From Bacillota bacterium LX-D (GTDB taxonomy: Bacteria; Bacillota; DUOV01; Zhaonellaceae), in the NCBI GenBank assembly GCA_031628995.1, contig JAVLUO010000001.1:400381-464380 (forward strand): 64,000 nt of DNA, written 5' to 3'. Shown piece after piece: positions 28,538 to 38,230 of the stretch. The position numbers and the translations under genes were made by a program. The notes beneath the pieces are model-generated. The model had not been told where the DNA came from. It ran no database searches and was given only the letters and a program-made list of their open reading frames with translations. Positions within the stretch are counted from its first letter, which is position 1. Every line of letters begins with the position of its first letter.

Positions 28538-29035
28538 TTAAGACTTATAATTTTTGTTTTTTAAACCACGAGACATGGCAATTCTGCCTGTACGTACAAC
28601 TTCTTTGATCCCAAATGGACGGAGGGCACTTTCGATAGCATTTATTTTGCTTTCGTCACCAGTTGCTTCTATGATAACTGTGTTTTTACCTATATCTACA
28701 ATGCGAGCCCGAAATATATCCACTATCTGCATAATCTCACCCCGAATAGCAGGGTCAGCATTAACCTTAATTAAAATCATTTCCCGATCAACATATTCTT
28801 CTGTAGTTAAGTCAGTTAATTTAATTACGTCGATTAATTTATACAGTTGTTTGCTTACTTGCTCAATAACACGGTCATCGCCATCAACAACAATAGTCAT
28901 TCGAGAGATGAGGGGATTATCTGTTTTACCTACAGCCAAGCTGTCAATGTTATAACCTCGGCGGGCAAACAAGCCGGCTATTCTGGTCAGTACCCCGGGA
29001 CGGTTTTCTACATTTACTGCCAATGTATGCTTCAC
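28538..29035 (-). CDS. ilvN: Acetolactate synthase small (regulatory) subunit
   Basis: 165 residues: N-terminal ACT domain (LAVNVENRPGVLTRIAGLFA, RRGYNIDSLAVG) and the C-terminal ALS_ss_C domain (VNADPAIRGEIMQIVDIFRA, VIIEATGDESKINAIESALR, REVVRTG-like end). It activates the catalytic subunit and confers valine feedback. It lies between two large-subunit genes, four bases behind the upstream one, so it may serve both. Confidence 0.95.
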   Translation of the reverse strand: MKHTLAVNVENRPGVLTRIAGLFARRGYNIDSLAVGKTDNPLISRMTIVVDGDDRVIEQVSKQLYKLIDVIKLTDLTTEEYVDREMILIKVNADPAIRGEIMQIVDIFRARIVDIGKNTVIIEATGDESKINAIESALRPFGIKEVVRTGRIAMSRGLKNKNYKS

Positions 29036-29039
29036 TATA

Positions 29040-30758
29040 TTACCTCCCCAACATGTTATTTATAGAGCACCCGGCAGGAACCATTGGATATACCTTTTCA
29101 TCAGCTTCAATAATAAAGTCTAAAATATATGCTTTGGGCGAGGAAATTGCTTCCTCTAAAGCCGGGCGAACATCCTCCGGTTTTTCAACGCGTAAGCCAA
29201 CAGCTCCATAAGCATCTGCCAATTTAACAAAATCCGGCTGTCCTGTCATAGAGGTGTGTGAATAATGTTTATCAAAAAATAGTTCCTGCCACTGCCGCAC
29301 CATACCTAAAGTATGGTTATTGAGAATAGCCACATTAATTGGCAATTTGTTTTGGACTATAGTGGCAAACTCTTGAGAGTTCATCTGGATACTGCCATCG
29401 CCAGCAATGTTAAAAACTACTGCTTCCGGATGAGCCATCTGAACTCCCATAGCTGCAGGCAGGCCAAAGCCCATAGTTCCTAAACCTCCGGAAGTTATAA
29501 AATTTCGGGGCTTAAGGCTGGAATAGTATTGAGCTGCCCACATTTGATTTTGACCAACTTCTGTACAAATATATGCTTCACCATTAGTTGCGGCATAAAT
29601 TTGTTCAACTACAAATTGTGGTTTAATCACACCTGGTACTGTTTCATACTTTAAAGGATATTTATTCTTCCACTCAGCTATTTTTTGCTTCCAAGGTTCA
29701 ATGGCTGGACGGTAACCTTTGTTTTCTAATACCTTGTTTAACTCCTGCAGAACTTTTTTCACATCCCCTGCTAAAGGAATATCAACTTGGACGTTTTTGC
29801 CAATTTCTGCAGGGTCAATATCAATATGAATAATTTTAGCCTGTGTACCAAAGGTATCCAATCGGCCCGTTACCCGATCATCAAACCGTACTCCAATGCC
29901 AAAAATCAAATCGCTTTCATATGCTGCATAATTAGCATAGGCAGTTCCATGCATTCCCAGCATCCCTAAACACTGCTCACGGTTATCAGGGAAAGCCCCT
30001 TTACCCATTAAAGAATAAGTTAGGGGAATGTCAGTTAATTCAATCAGCTTACCTATTTCCTCACTGGCACCAGAACTAATAACACCTCCACCAACAAAAA
30101 GCACTGGCTGTTTAGCTTTTACTATAGCTTCAGCTGCCTTGTTTACTTGTTCGAGATTGACGGTGCTTTTAAGCCTATAGCCTGGCAATTCAAGGCTAGG
30201 CGGATAAATAAATTCTGTTTTTTCTGTAGTAATATCCTTTGGTATATCAATTAAAACAGGTCCAGGCCGTCCAGTGGTAGCAATATGAAATGCTTCATGG
30301 ATAACTCTAGCCAAATCTTTTACGTCTTTAACTAGGTAGCTGTATTTTGTAATAGGAGTGGTAATGCCTACTATATCTGCTTCTTGGAAAGAGTCCCGAC
30401 CTAGAAGGGCACTAGGCACCTGACCTGTAATGGCCACAATAGGAACGGAATCCATATAAGCATTGGCAATACCAGTTACTAAGTTAGTTGCTCCTGGTCC
30501 TGAGGTCGCTAGGCAGACTCCAGGTTTCCCAGTAGAACGTGCATACCCATCTGCAGCATGAACTGCTCCTTGTTCATGGCGGGTCAGAATATGGGTGATA
30601 TTTTTCGTGCGATAAATTTCGTCATAAATAGGTAATACCTGGCCCCCCGGATAACCGAAAATAACTTCAACGCCTTCAGCAGCCAATGCTTTAAGCAAAA
30701 TTTGCGCTCCCGTCAGTTCTTCCGGTTGAGCAGTGTTGATGGGGTTTTTGCTAGTCAT
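29040..30758 (-). CDS. ilvB: Acetolactate synthase large subunit, second copy
   Basis: 572 residues. [35 protein letters not shown], catalytic Glu in [48 protein letters not shown] and [19 protein letters not shown], so the Trp of the QWQ motif is present, as in enzymes that prefer 2-oxobutyrate as second substrate. It condenses pyruvate with pyruvate or 2-oxobutyrate. It overlaps the end of ilvD by eight bases, and ilvN follows. Only about half of the residues agree with the other large subunit, so the duplication is old. Confidence 0.96.
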   Translation of the reverse strand: MTSKNPINTAQPEELTGAQILLKALAAEGVEVIFGYPGGQVLPIYDEIYRTKNITHILTRHEQGAVHAADGYARSTGKPGVCLATSGPGATNLVTGIANAYMDSVPIVAITGQVPSALLGRDSFQEADIVGITTPITKYSYLVKDVKDLARVIHEAFHIATTGRPGPVLIDIPKDITTEKTEFIYPPSLELPGYRLKSTVNLEQVNKAAEAIVKAKQPVLFVGGGVISSGASEEIGKLIELTDIPLTYSLMGKGAFPDNREQCLGMLGMHGTAYANYAAYESDLIFGIGVRFDDRVTGRLDTFGTQAKIIHIDIDPAEIGKNVQVDIPLAGDVKKVLQELNKVLENKGYRPAIEPWKQKIAEWKNKYPLKYETVPGVIKPQFVVEQIYAATNGEAYICTEVGQNQMWAAQYYSSLKPRNFITSGGLGTMGFGLPAAMGVQMAHPEAVVFNIAGDGSIQMNSQEFATIVQNKLPINVAILNNHTLGMVRQWQELFFDKHYSHTSMTGQPDFVKLADAYGAVGLRVEKPEDVRPALEEAISSPKAYILDFIIEADEKVYPMVPAGCSINNMLGR

Positions 30759-32412
30759 TAAATATCGCCCCCGTATTAGCAGAAGTCACTTGTCGTGCAT
30801 ACCTAGCTAAATAACCTTTCGTTATTTTGGGTTGAGGAACATGCCACGCTTTCTTTCTTTTAGCCAGTTCTTCTTCTGGAACTAGTAAATCTAAAGTGTT
30901 TTCAGGGATATTGATCCTGATTCTATCCCCTTCTTCCACTAAAGCAATAGGACCACCTTCTGCCGCTTCCGGGGAAACATGTCCAATGGATGCTCCTCTA
31001 GTTGCCCCTGAAAAACGGCCATCTGTAATTAATGCTACTGATTCTCCTAAACCCATACCGCTTACGGCAGCAGTCGGAGTCAACATTTCCCGCATTCCCG
31101 GGCCCCCTTTTGGCCCCTCGTAGCGAATAACAATTACATCACCCGGCTTAATTTTTAAGCCCATAATTGCATCTACTGCTGCCTCTTCTGATTCAAAAAC
31201 TCTGGCCGGCCCTTCATGGACCAACATTTTGGGATCAACTGCTCCTTTTTTCACTACAGCACCTTTTGGAGCAAGGCTTCCCCATAAAATGGCCAAACCG
31301 CCATCCTTGCTGTAAGGCTCGGAAACAGGACGGATAATATTATGATCTAAAACTTTTACGCCTTGTAAATTTTCAGCAATAGTTGCACCTGTTACAGTCA
31401 ACTGAGTAAGATCAAGTAAATCCAACTTAGTTAGTTCCGCCATTACAGCTGCAACGCCGCCAGCCTCATGGAGATCTTCGATAAAATGATCTCCAGCAGG
31501 ACTCAATTTACAAATCTGGGGTGTTACCTTAGAAGCATCGTTAAAATCTTCAAAGGTAATTTTAACGCCAGCAGCATGAGCAATCGCAGGTAGATGTAAA
31601 GCTGTATTAGTGGAACAACCTAAAGACATATCCACAGTTATGGCATTTTTAAAAGCACTTTCCGTCATAATATCTAAAGGCCGAATATTTTTTTCTAAAA
31701 GCTTCATAACTTGCATGCCTGCTTGTTTAGCAAGTCTAATTCTCGCAGCAGAAACTGCAGGAATTGTTCCATTTCCAGATAAGCCCATTCCAATAACTTC
31801 TGTTAAGCAATTCATGGAGTTTGCTGTAAACATTCCAGAACAAGAACCGCAGCCTGGGCAAGCATTTTCTTCTAATTCCTTTAGTTCTTCCTCAGTCATT
31901 TTCCCTGCTCCAAAAACACCTACTGCCTCAAACATATTGCTTAAGCTAATTCTTTGGTCTTTAAGTTTACCAGCCATCATGGGCCCGCCGCTAACAAAAA
32001 TAGCAGGCAGGTTTAATCTGGCACAAGCCATTAACATTCCCGGCACAACTTTATCGCAGTTGGGAATAAACACTAAGGCATCAAAAGCATGAGCTGTAGC
32101 CATAATCTCTACAGAATCAGCAATTAACTCTCGGCTAGCCAAGGAATATTTCATACCCGTATGATTCATGGCAATACCATCACAAACAGCTATAGATGGG
32201 AATTCAATGGGAGTACCCCCAGCCATTCTCACACCTGCTTTTACAGCTTCTGCAATTTGATCTAGATGTAAATGTCCTGGTACAATTTCGTTTTGAGCAT
32301 TAACAATACCAATCATTGGCCTGTTAATTTCTTCATCTGTTAAACCTAAAGCTTTAAATAAGGAACGGTGAGGAGCTTTTTCAACACCTTGCTTCATTTG
32401 CAAACTTCGCAT
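30751..32412 (-). CDS. ilvD: Dihydroxy-acid dehydratase
   Basis: 553 residues, normal length. [40 protein letters not shown], Fe-S cysteines in [14 protein letters not shown] and [38 protein letters not shown] and SDGRFSG-like [20 protein letters not shown]. It dehydrates the dihydroxy acids of valine and isoleucine synthesis. Second gene of the operon, 27 bases behind ilvE. Confidence 0.97.
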   Translation of the reverse strand: MRSLQMKQGVEKAPHRSLFKALGLTDEEINRPMIGIVNAQNEIVPGHLHLDQIAEAVKAGVRMAGGTPIEFPSIAVCDGIAMNHTGMKYSLASRELIADSVEIMATAHAFDALVFIPNCDKVVPGMLMACARLNLPAIFVSGGPMMAGKLKDQRISLSNMFEAVGVFGAGKMTEEELKELEENACPGCGSCSGMFTANSMNCLTEVIGMGLSGNGTIPAVSAARIRLAKQAGMQVMKLLEKNIRPLDIMTESAFKNAITVDMSLGCSTNTALHLPAIAHAAGVKITFEDFNDASKVTPQICKLSPAGDHFIEDLHEAGGVAAVMAELTKLDLLDLTQLTVTGATIAENLQGVKVLDHNIIRPVSEPYSKDGGLAILWGSLAPKGAVVKKGAVDPKMLVHEGPARVFESEEAAVDAIMGLKIKPGDVIVIRYEGPKGGPGMREMLTPTAAVSGMGLGESVALITDGRFSGATRGASIGHVSPEAAEGGPIALVEEGDRIRINIPENTLDLLVPEEELAKRKKAWHVPQPKITKGYLARYARQVTSANTGAIFND

Positions 32413-32439
32413 TTTATCCTCTCCTGACAGTCATTAAAA

Positions 32440-33318
32440 TTACTCAAAAATTACTGGGCCGTCGACTTTAACTAATTCACGATAATCTTTAATTAACTCA
32501 ATTGTAATTTCACCAGGTTCACCATTGCCAATTTTTCGACCATCAACGGAAACAACAGGTATTGCTTCGGCAGCAGTTCCCGTTAGGAAACACTCATCAG
32601 CATTATAAACATCATGTCTGGTGAACAGCTTTTCTTGAACTTCAATACCTCTTTTACGTGCTAACTCTATAACTGCATTTCTAGTTATACCTTCTAAAAG
32701 TCCAATAAAGGAAGGAGGCGTAATTAATACTCCATTTTTGACAATAAAAATATTATCGCCTGTTGCTTCGGCTACATAGCCTTCATTATTCAAAAGCAAT
32801 CCTTCAGCTGCATTAGCTAAGTTTGCTTCCATTTTAGCCATAATATTATTTAAATAGTTTAATGATTTGATTTTGGGATTAACACCTTCCGGCGGATTCC
32901 GTCTAGTTGCAACAGTCACGATGCTCATTCCTTTTTGGTAAAGCTCCTCAGGGTACATCTTAATTCCTGCCGCTATACAAATCACAGAAGCGTGTTCGCA
33001 TTTACGAGGGTCTAAACCTAAGTCCCCTTTACCCCTGGTAACTACCAAACGAATATAGGCATCTTTTAAATTATTTTTACGGAGAGTTTTTAACACAACT
33101 TCGCACATTTCCGCCCTAGTCATCCCTATTTCTAAATTAATCGTTTGAGCAGACTCATAAAGCCGGTCAATATGCTCTGCTAATCTAAAAACCCTATTAT
33201 GATAAGCTCTGATTCCTTCAAAAACCCCATCGCCATATAACAAGCCATGATCAAATACAGATACGACAGCTTGCTCCTCCGGTACAAAATCGCCGTTTAA
33301 GTAAATAACTAATCCCAT
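32440..33318 (-). CDS. ilvE: Branched-chain amino acid aminotransferase
   Basis: 292 residues, fold-type IV PLP enzyme. VSVFDHGLLYGDGVFEGIRA, RLVVTRGKGDLGLDPRKC, the PLP lysine in NPKIKSLNYLNNIMAKMEAN, EGYVAEATGDNIFIVKNGVL and the phosphate contact LTGTAAEAIPVVSVDGR. It transfers the amino group to the three branched oxo acids. First gene behind the T-box. A D-amino-acid or aminodeoxychorismate lyase role is unlikely given the length and context. Confidence 0.95.
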   Translation of the reverse strand: MGLVIYLNGDFVPEEQAVVSVFDHGLLYGDGVFEGIRAYHNRVFRLAEHIDRLYESAQTINLEIGMTRAEMCEVVLKTLRKNNLKDAYIRLVVTRGKGDLGLDPRKCEHASVICIAAGIKMYPEELYQKGMSIVTVATRRNPPEGVNPKIKSLNYLNNIMAKMEANLANAAEGLLLNNEGYVAEATGDNIFIVKNGVLITPPSFIGLLEGITRNAVIELARKRGIEVQEKLFTRHDVYNADECFLTGTAAEAIPVVSVDGRKIGNGEPGEITIELIKDYRELVKVDGPVIFE

Positions 33319-33337
33319 TTTGATTCCTCCTTATTAT

Positions 33338-33600
33338 AAAAAAACCTCCCGCCTTGGCAAATTTTGCCAGGGGCGAGAGGAGTATTCCCGCGCTACCACC
33401 CTGATTGTCATTTGTAAAATGACTTCTCTCCAGCGTCAAACAACGCCTGTGTGCTAACGGACACTTCCGGCTTTACTTACTAGACTTTCAGCAAAACTGC
33501 TCAGGGAGGGATACCAACAACTTTTTTCGGTACCGCATTTCAGCAAACAGCGGCTCTCTGTAACCATAAACAAAGTCTTGACTTGTCTCCCGTCATGGCA
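33338..33600 (-). promoter_or_regulatory. T-box riboswitch of the ilv-leu operon
   Basis: On the minus strand there is a Stem I region with AGAGAGCCGC near 33556, then an antiterminator/T-box segment AGGGTGGTAGCGCGGGAATA (33402 down), and a terminator (CCTCTCGCC...GGCGGGAGG followed by seven T) ending near 33338, just ahead of the ilvE ribosome site. A candidate specifier ATC (isoleucine) sits at 33510-33512, ahead of CCTCCCTGAGC; it is not certain. The RNA lets the operon through when the matching tRNA is uncharged. Confidence 0.9.
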
Positions 33601-33658
33601 TTTCCTGGTGTGGGACTTAAATTATCTGTCCCAAAATGTCATATTTATTTTAAATATT

Positions 33659-33687
33659 AGTATAAGACTCACTAATATAACTGTCAA
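33659..33687 (-). promoter_or_regulatory. Sigma-A promoter of the ilv-leu operon
   Basis: TTGACA (33687-33682), 17 bases, TATACT (33664-33659) on the minus strand: a near-perfect vegetative promoter. Transcription would begin about 33650, ahead of the T-box. Confidence 0.85.
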
Positions 33688-33702
33688 GAAAAAAATTAAA
33701 TA

Positions 33703-33888
33703 TTACAATTTGCCCTTGGTTAATAAATTTTCTAGGTCTTCAACTGGGGCATCGACTACAATTGTATTGTTATATAATGCTTTAAGAACCGCTACACATT
33801 GCCCATCTGCATCTGTCGTAAAATCAATAATGCAAAAAGTAATATCGTTATTATAGGATTTTCTTGTGACTAGATCCCCTATTTTCAT
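33703..33888 (-). CDS. Small protein equal to the N-terminal domain of YabG
   Basis: 61 residues from the ATG at 33888 with AGGAGG eight bases upstream. MKIGDLVTRKSYNNDITFCI, VLKALYNNTIVVDAPVEDLE matches the beginning of the sporulation coat protease YabG (pattern VGDIVxRKSYxxDxxFxV...DAPLxDL). The protease part is absent: the frame stops and the ilv promoter begins within 16 bases. It could be a truncated gene or an independent small domain. The good ribosome site and clean frame favour a functional protein, but the family role suggests an origin in yabG. Confidence 0.65.
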   Translation of the reverse strand: MKIGDLVTRKSYNNDITFCIIDFTTDADGQCVAVLKALYNNTIVVDAPVEDLENLLTKGKL

Positions 33889-33937
33889 AGCTAACACCTC
33901 CTAGATTAGTTTATGTCTGTAACTAATCATAGGTGTC

Positions 33938-33963
33938 AAAAAAAGCACCCTCACAGGTGCTGG
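33938..33963 (-). terminator. Terminator of the DUF3786 gene
   Basis: CAGCACC pairs with GGTGCT around a short loop, followed by TTTTTTT on the minus strand, 13 bases after the DUF3786 stop. Confidence 0.85.
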
Positions 33964-33975
33964 AAAAGAATATAT

Positions 33976-34590
33976 TTAGACAGCTGAAAGCAGCTTGTAA
34001 GAAAAACTAATTCCCAACATATAGAGAGCAACTGTATCTAAGTGCAGGATAGCGGAACGGTCAAAAAGAATATTAAACATGGATTGTTCATTAGTGCTCC
34101 CGGGCCAGTGTGCTAAACCTAAAATAACTTTTGGTAAGGCCTTAACTATAAAGAATTTATTTCTTCCTTCTATTTCTTCAGCATTTAAAGCCAAGCAGGC
34201 CTTTTGGACACGTTCTTCGTCAGTGCCAAAATAGCGTACTAATGGTACTATTGCTTCTAAAACAAATGGATTATAATGATGTACTCCTGCAGGCAGATCT
34301 TTAAAAGACAACCAGCCTTGAGGACGCTCCAAAGCACATGCCCCCAGTAAATATTGCAGCAGCAGAGTTTTATCCCCTAATCCTAGCTCCCTTTGGCTAT
34401 CCTTGGCAGTAATTTCTCCAGAAGGAAAGGCAATTTCGTATAGTTCATTAAAAAATTTAAGCTGAAAAACTTTTTTATTTTCATCGTATTGAGCGCCACT
34501 TAATTTAGCCATAGATTGCGGATTTTGTTCCGTTGCAAATTTAGCCACTGTTTCCTGCCAAGCCGGCAAATAGTTTCCGGGGTATTCCAT
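33976..34590 (-). CDS. DUF3786 domain protein
   Basis: 204 residues from the ATG at 34590, with AGGTG six bases upstream; a GTG three codons earlier is less likely. The sequence covers DUF3786: KVFQLKFFNELYEIAFPSGE, LLQYLLGACALERPQGWLSF, KDLPAGVHHYNPFV, VKALPKVILGLAHWPG and MFNILFDRSAILHLDTVALY. The family occurs in strict anaerobes, often near corrinoid or CO dehydrogenase/acetyl-CoA genes; its function is unknown. It starts 15 bases behind the HD-GYP gene and is likely co-transcribed. Confidence 0.85.
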   Translation of the reverse strand: MEYPGNYLPAWQETVAKFATEQNPQSMAKLSGAQYDENKKVFQLKFFNELYEIAFPSGEITAKDSQRELGLGDKTLLLQYLLGACALERPQGWLSFKDLPAGVHHYNPFVLEAIVPLVRYFGTDEERVQKACLALNAEEIEGRNKFFIVKALPKVILGLAHWPGSTNEQSMFNILFDRSAILHLDTVALYMLGISFSYKLLSAV

Positions 34591-34605
34591 TAACAACACC
34601 TACTT

Positions 34606-35736
34606 TTAATAAATAATTTGTTTTTCTTTTTGACCATTTTTTATCTGCATCAGTTCCGGTTCCGTAATAATGTCCTTGATTACAACTTGTGTTAAATGGG
34701 TAAGCTTCAATTCATAAGGTTCTTTGACGAGCCTATTTTCCTTAAAAAATACTCTGATCACAGGACGTATAGTAAGTTCTTTAGGTACATCTACCACAAC
34801 TCCAATTTCGCCTGTATTTAGCTTAACAAAGGTTCCTACGGGATAAGGTGCTATTTGACTTAAAAACACTTTGACTAAATTATAATCATAAATAGTACCT
34901 CCCGTACCGGACAAAAATTCATAGGCTTCGTGAGGCAAAAAAGCTTTGCGATAAACTCTATCTGAAGTTAAAGCATCATAAACATCGGCAATACCTGTAA
35001 TTTGCGAATATAGATGTATTTTCTTCCCTTTAAGTCCGTGAGGATAACCGCTGCCGTCAATCCTTTCATGGTGCTGTAAAGCAACTTTAGCGGCAAAAGA
35101 ACTTATCTCAGATTGGTTTTCTAAGATATTATAGTCAAAAATAGTATGCATTTTAATTTTTTCCCGCTCTTGTTCATCTAATTTACCTGGTTTGTTGATT
35201 ATTTCATTGGGTATTAGAGTTTTTCCTATATCATGGAGCAATGCACCCGTACCCAAATGAAAAAGCTGATTTTCGCTAAAATTTAAATTTATTCCCGTTA
35301 AAATTGACAAAACGCAAACATTTACTGAGTGGGCAAAAGTATAAGAATCTGCCGTACGAATATCAGTTAAGTTAACAACTAAATCTTCATTTTTCAACAA
35401 GTCACTAATTATATTTTTAATTGTATTAATTATTTTTTCTTGCCTTACTATTATTTTTTTCTCTTTAAAAATATTGTCCCGGATATTTACTACTAACTCT
35501 TTAACGCTACGTATTGCTTCCATTCTAGTGTTATCTGAAATAACATCGCAGACATCTAAATCAGGTGCTAAATCGTCATGAATATAAATAGCAGAAACAT
35601 TAAAAAACTTCAATTGCTCAATGTATGACTTTTTTAAAACAATATCTGTATTTAACAAAACGTAACCATCACTGCTAATAACGGGCCGAGCTACTTTCAT
35701 TCCTGGTTGTAAATAATCTATTCTTACTTTACGCAC
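34606..35736 (-). CDS. HD-GYP domain phosphodiesterase (c-di-GMP type)
   Basis: 376 residues from a GTG at 35736 (VRKVRIDYLQPGMKVARP), which has AAGGGG seven bases upstream; the frame is open to 35802 without support. An N-terminal DUF3391-like segment precedes the HD-GYP domain: YTFAHSVNVCVLS, GALLHDIGKTLIPNEIINKP, LQHHERIDGSGYPHGLKGKK and GIADVYDALTSDR. These are the metal and GYP residues of c-di-GMP phosphodiesterases. The C-terminal part (GTFVKLNTGEIGVVVDVP) is the beta domain typical of clostridial members. It likely lowers c-di-GMP and so affects motility or surface life. Confidence 0.9.
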   Translation of the reverse strand: MRKVRIDYLQPGMKVARPVISSDGYVLLNTDIVLKKSYIEQLKFFNVSAIYIHDDLAPDLDVCDVISDNTRMEAIRSVKELVVNIRDNIFKEKKIIVRQEKIINTIKNIISDLLKNEDLVVNLTDIRTADSYTFAHSVNVCVLSILTGINLNFSENQLFHLGTGALLHDIGKTLIPNEIINKPGKLDEQEREKIKMHTIFDYNILENQSEISSFAAKVALQHHERIDGSGYPHGLKGKKIHLYSQITGIADVYDALTSDRVYRKAFLPHEAYEFLSGTGGTIYDYNLVKVFLSQIAPYPVGTFVKLNTGEIGVVVDVPKELTIRPVIRVFFKENRLVKEPYELKLTHLTQVVIKDIITEPELMQIKNGQKEKQIIY

Positions 35737-35986
35737 TGTCAAGCCCCTTTTTACAAAATCTTTATAAAATTTTAAAAAATTATTAGCAATAAATAAAACC
35801 ATTTTAAATTACCGACAAATGTAGAATTAGCAAATTTTTACTCAACATAATACCTAAGAAAATGTTATCAAATTTATCCAATTTGTCAATAGATGGTTAT
35901 AGAGAGGGGTCAATTAGTCTGTTTGCCAATTCAACTCCATAAATAAAGTTATCTGCCATTTGCTTTTTTTTGACAATATTTTTATT

Positions 35987-36028
35987 TTGCAAAAAAACCA
36001 CCCCTTACCCATGGACAGTTTTTTGCAA
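35987..36028. repeat. Inverted repeat upstream of nfu terminator
   Basis: TTGCAAAAAAAC at the left and GTTTTTTGCAA at the right can pair across about 20 bases. In this gene-poor gap (35737-36082) it stands next to the nfu terminator; it may be a second, bidirectional terminator or an operator for the HD-GYP gene. Apart from these hairpins I see nothing in the gap. Confidence 0.5.
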
Positions 36029-36035
36029 TTGATTT

Positions 36036-36068
36036 GGACAAAAAAGCCAGGTTATTATCCCTGGCTTT
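36036..36068 (-). terminator. Terminator of the nfu gene
   Basis: AAAAGCCAGGG and CCTGGCTTTTTT pair on the minus strand with a T-run at the end, 14 bases behind the stop. Confidence 0.85.
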
Positions 36069-36082
36069 TAGAACTATAGTAT

Positions 36083-36316
36083 TTAGTTAACAGATTGAAC
36101 TTCTTTAACTTCAGGAACTTCTTTTTTGACTATACGTTCTATCCCTTGTTTTAAAGTCATTAAGGCCATTGGGCAGCTGCCGCAAGCACCTTGTAATTTT
36201 ACCTTAACCACACCATCAGCCGTAACATCAATTAATTCAACATCTCCGCCATCGGCTTGTAAGTTTGGACGAATTTTATCAATGGCAGCTTGTACTTTTT
36301 CCTTCAACTTTTTCAC
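36083..36316 (-). CDS. NifU-like iron-sulfur scaffold (Nfu domain)
   Basis: 77 residues, a single Nfu domain: IRPNLQADGGDVELIDVTAD, VKVKLQGACGSCPMALMTLK with the CxxC cluster-binding pair, and IERIVKKEVPEVKEV. Such small Nfu proteins carry a [4Fe-4S] cluster to client enzymes. The window holds many clients (IlvD, LeuC, IorA, the siroheme reductase). It diverges from the ABC transporter pair. Family call firm. Confidence 0.95.
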   Translation of the reverse strand: MKKLKEKVQAAIDKIRPNLQADGGDVELIDVTADGVVKVKLQGACGSCPMALMTLKQGIERIVKKEVPEVKEVQSVN

Positions 36317-36468
36317 CCTCCTTTAACAATTTCATTTATTATACCACAACATTGGTTGGTTATGTAACAAAAATTGGACAAACTAAGGCAGGTAAGTTTT
36401 TACTTAACAGCGAAGTATTTTTTAGCTTACAATTAGCTTATTACTTTTTACTTAATGGAAGGAAAAAA

Positions 36469-38229
36469 ATGAGAGAGTTTAGTACTTTAAAGGACTTTTT
36501 TTGGGCTAACCGTTGGAATTATTTAGGAGGAATAATTTTTTTGATTGCTGTAGACTTTCTACAGCTGCTTCCTCCTAAAATTTTAGGGGCTTTTGCCGAT
36601 TTATATCAGACTAAACAGTTAACTAAACAAGTTATATTAAAATATTTTTTGTTGCTGACTATAATTGCAATCCTAATTGCATTGCTGCGCTTTCTATGGC
36701 GATATTATATTCAACGCTCTTCTCGGGCTTTGGAAATGTATCTACGCAATAAATTGTATGCCCATTTGCAGTGCTTAGATGCTAAGTATTATGACCAGCA
36801 TCGGATTGGGGATTTAATGGCTCATGCTACTAATGATATCAATGCCATCAAATCAACTTTCATGATTGGCCTAGTCATGATTATTGACGCAGTTGTCCTT
36901 ACAACTGCCACTGTCTTGTTAATGTTCAAAACTATTGATTTACGCCTAGTTCTAGCTGCTTTAATGCCCTTGCCTTTTGTGGCTTTCTTAGCAGTTAGAT
37001 TCAGCCACCTGCTGCACAACCGTTATCTAAAAGTCCAGGAGGCCTTTAGCAGTTTAACTGAACAAACTCAAGAATATATAGCCGGAATTCGGGTTATAAA
37101 ATCTTTCGCTTTGGAAAATTCCGCTAGAGAACAATTCCAAATAATTAATCAGAACAATGCGCAGTCAAATTTAAACCTTGTAAGGCTATCAGCACTTCTC
37201 AGTCCATTAATCCAGTTCTTCGCCTCCTTAAGCTTTTTAATTGTTTTTGGCTATGGTGGTTATTTAATTCTACAACAGCAAATTAGCCTGGGGAGTTTTG
37301 TGGCAGCCAATGGCTATTTATCCATGCTAATTTGGCCTTTAACTGCTTTAGGCTGGGTGTTTAGCGTTATCCAGCGAGGTGTTGCTTCTATGGTTAGAAT
37401 TAATCTCATTCTGCAAACGGAAACTTCAATTCAAGAAGCACCTGATGCCTTCGAAATTAAGGATACTAATGGCCAAATTACTTATCAAAATTTAGATTTT
37501 GCTTATGATGGTTATCCTAACCTAGTTTTAAAAAATATTAACCTGAAAATATTGCCTGGGCAAACAATTGGCATTGTAGGTAAAACAGGCAGCGGTAAAA
37601 GTACTTTAGTTAACCTGCTTTTGCGAATCTATGACCCTCCCAACAGTTCAATTTACCTAGATGGACAAGATGTTAAAAAAGTACTGTTGGATTCCTTGCG
37701 GAGCCAAATTGGCTATGTACCCCAAGATTCTTTTTTGTTTTCCACAACAATTGAAGAAAACATTCTTTTGGGCCAAATAGCTAAAGAGTCCTTTAGTTTG
37801 GAAGAACTCATTAGGATTTGTCATTTAGCTGATGATTTGGCGAGTTTGCCGGGTGGGGTAAAAACAGTTATTGGAGAAAGAGGAGTTACACTTTCTGGTG
37901 GTCAAAAGCAGCGGATAGCCTTAGCCAGAGCCTTAGTAAATAATCCTCCTGTCTTGATTTTAGATGATTCTTTATCGGCTGTTGATACTAGAACCGAAGA
38001 AATAATTTTACACAACCTAAAACAAATACGTTCTAATAAAACAACGCTGATGATTGCTCATCGTTTTTCTACCATTAAACACGCTGATCAAATTTTTCTT
38101 TTAGAGCAAGGTAAAATTGTGGAACAAGGTACCCATAAAGAATTAGTAAACAGAAAAGGTCTTTATTATCAAACCTACCGGAAGCAGCTGCTGGAAAAAG
38201 AATATTTAGCTAAATGTGAGGACAAATAA
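36469..38229 (+). CDS. ABC exporter half-transporter, first subunit (degenerate-site type)
   Basis: 586 residues from the ATG at 36469, with GGAAGG upstream; the frame is open to 36265 but has no other ribosome site. Six membrane helices (about 20-310) precede the ATPase: Walker A GKTGSGKST, Q-loop VPQDSF, signature LSGGQKQR, and Walker B VLILDDSLSAVD where the usual catalytic Glu is Asp, with H-loop IAHRFST. This Asp is the mark of the partner that forms the degenerate ATP site in heterodimeric exporters such as BmrCD/YheIH and LmrCD. It starts one base before the second subunit. Substrate unknown; drugs or lipids are typical. Confidence 0.92.
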   Translation: MREFSTLKDFFWANRWNYLGGIIFLIAVDFLQLLPPKILGAFADLYQTKQLTKQVILKYFLLLTIIAILIALLRFLWRYYIQRSSRALEMYLRNKLYAHLQCLDAKYYDQHRIGDLMAHATNDINAIKSTFMIGLVMIIDAVVLTTATVLLMFKTIDLRLVLAALMPLPFVAFLAVRFSHLLHNRYLKVQEAFSSLTEQTQEYIAGIRVIKSFALENSAREQFQIINQNNAQSNLNLVRLSALLSPLIQFFASLSFLIVFGYGGYLILQQQISLGSFVAANGYLSMLIWPLTALGWVFSVIQRGVASMVRINLILQTETSIQEAPDAFEIKDTNGQITYQNLDFAYDGYPNLVLKNINLKILPGQTIGIVGKTGSGKSTLVNLLLRIYDPPNSSIYLDGQDVKKVLLDSLRSQIGYVPQDSFLFSTTIEENILLGQIAKESFSLEELIRICHLADDLASLPGGVKTVIGERGVTLSGGQKQRIALARALVNNPPVLILDDSLSAVDTRTEEIILHNLKQIRSNKTTLMIAHRFSTIKHADQIFLLEQGKIVEQGTHKELVNRKGLYYQTYRKQLLEKEYLAKCEDK

Positions 38230-38230
38230 A

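Noticed and set aside
33578..33856. 92-residue plus-strand frame
   Set aside because: It lies opposite the ilv promoter, T-box start and YabG-like gene and has no features of its own.
36265..36468. N-terminal extension of the first ABC subunit
   Set aside because: The extra 68 residues overlap the divergent nfu gene and are not like ABC exporters; a ribosome site precedes the ATG at 36469.
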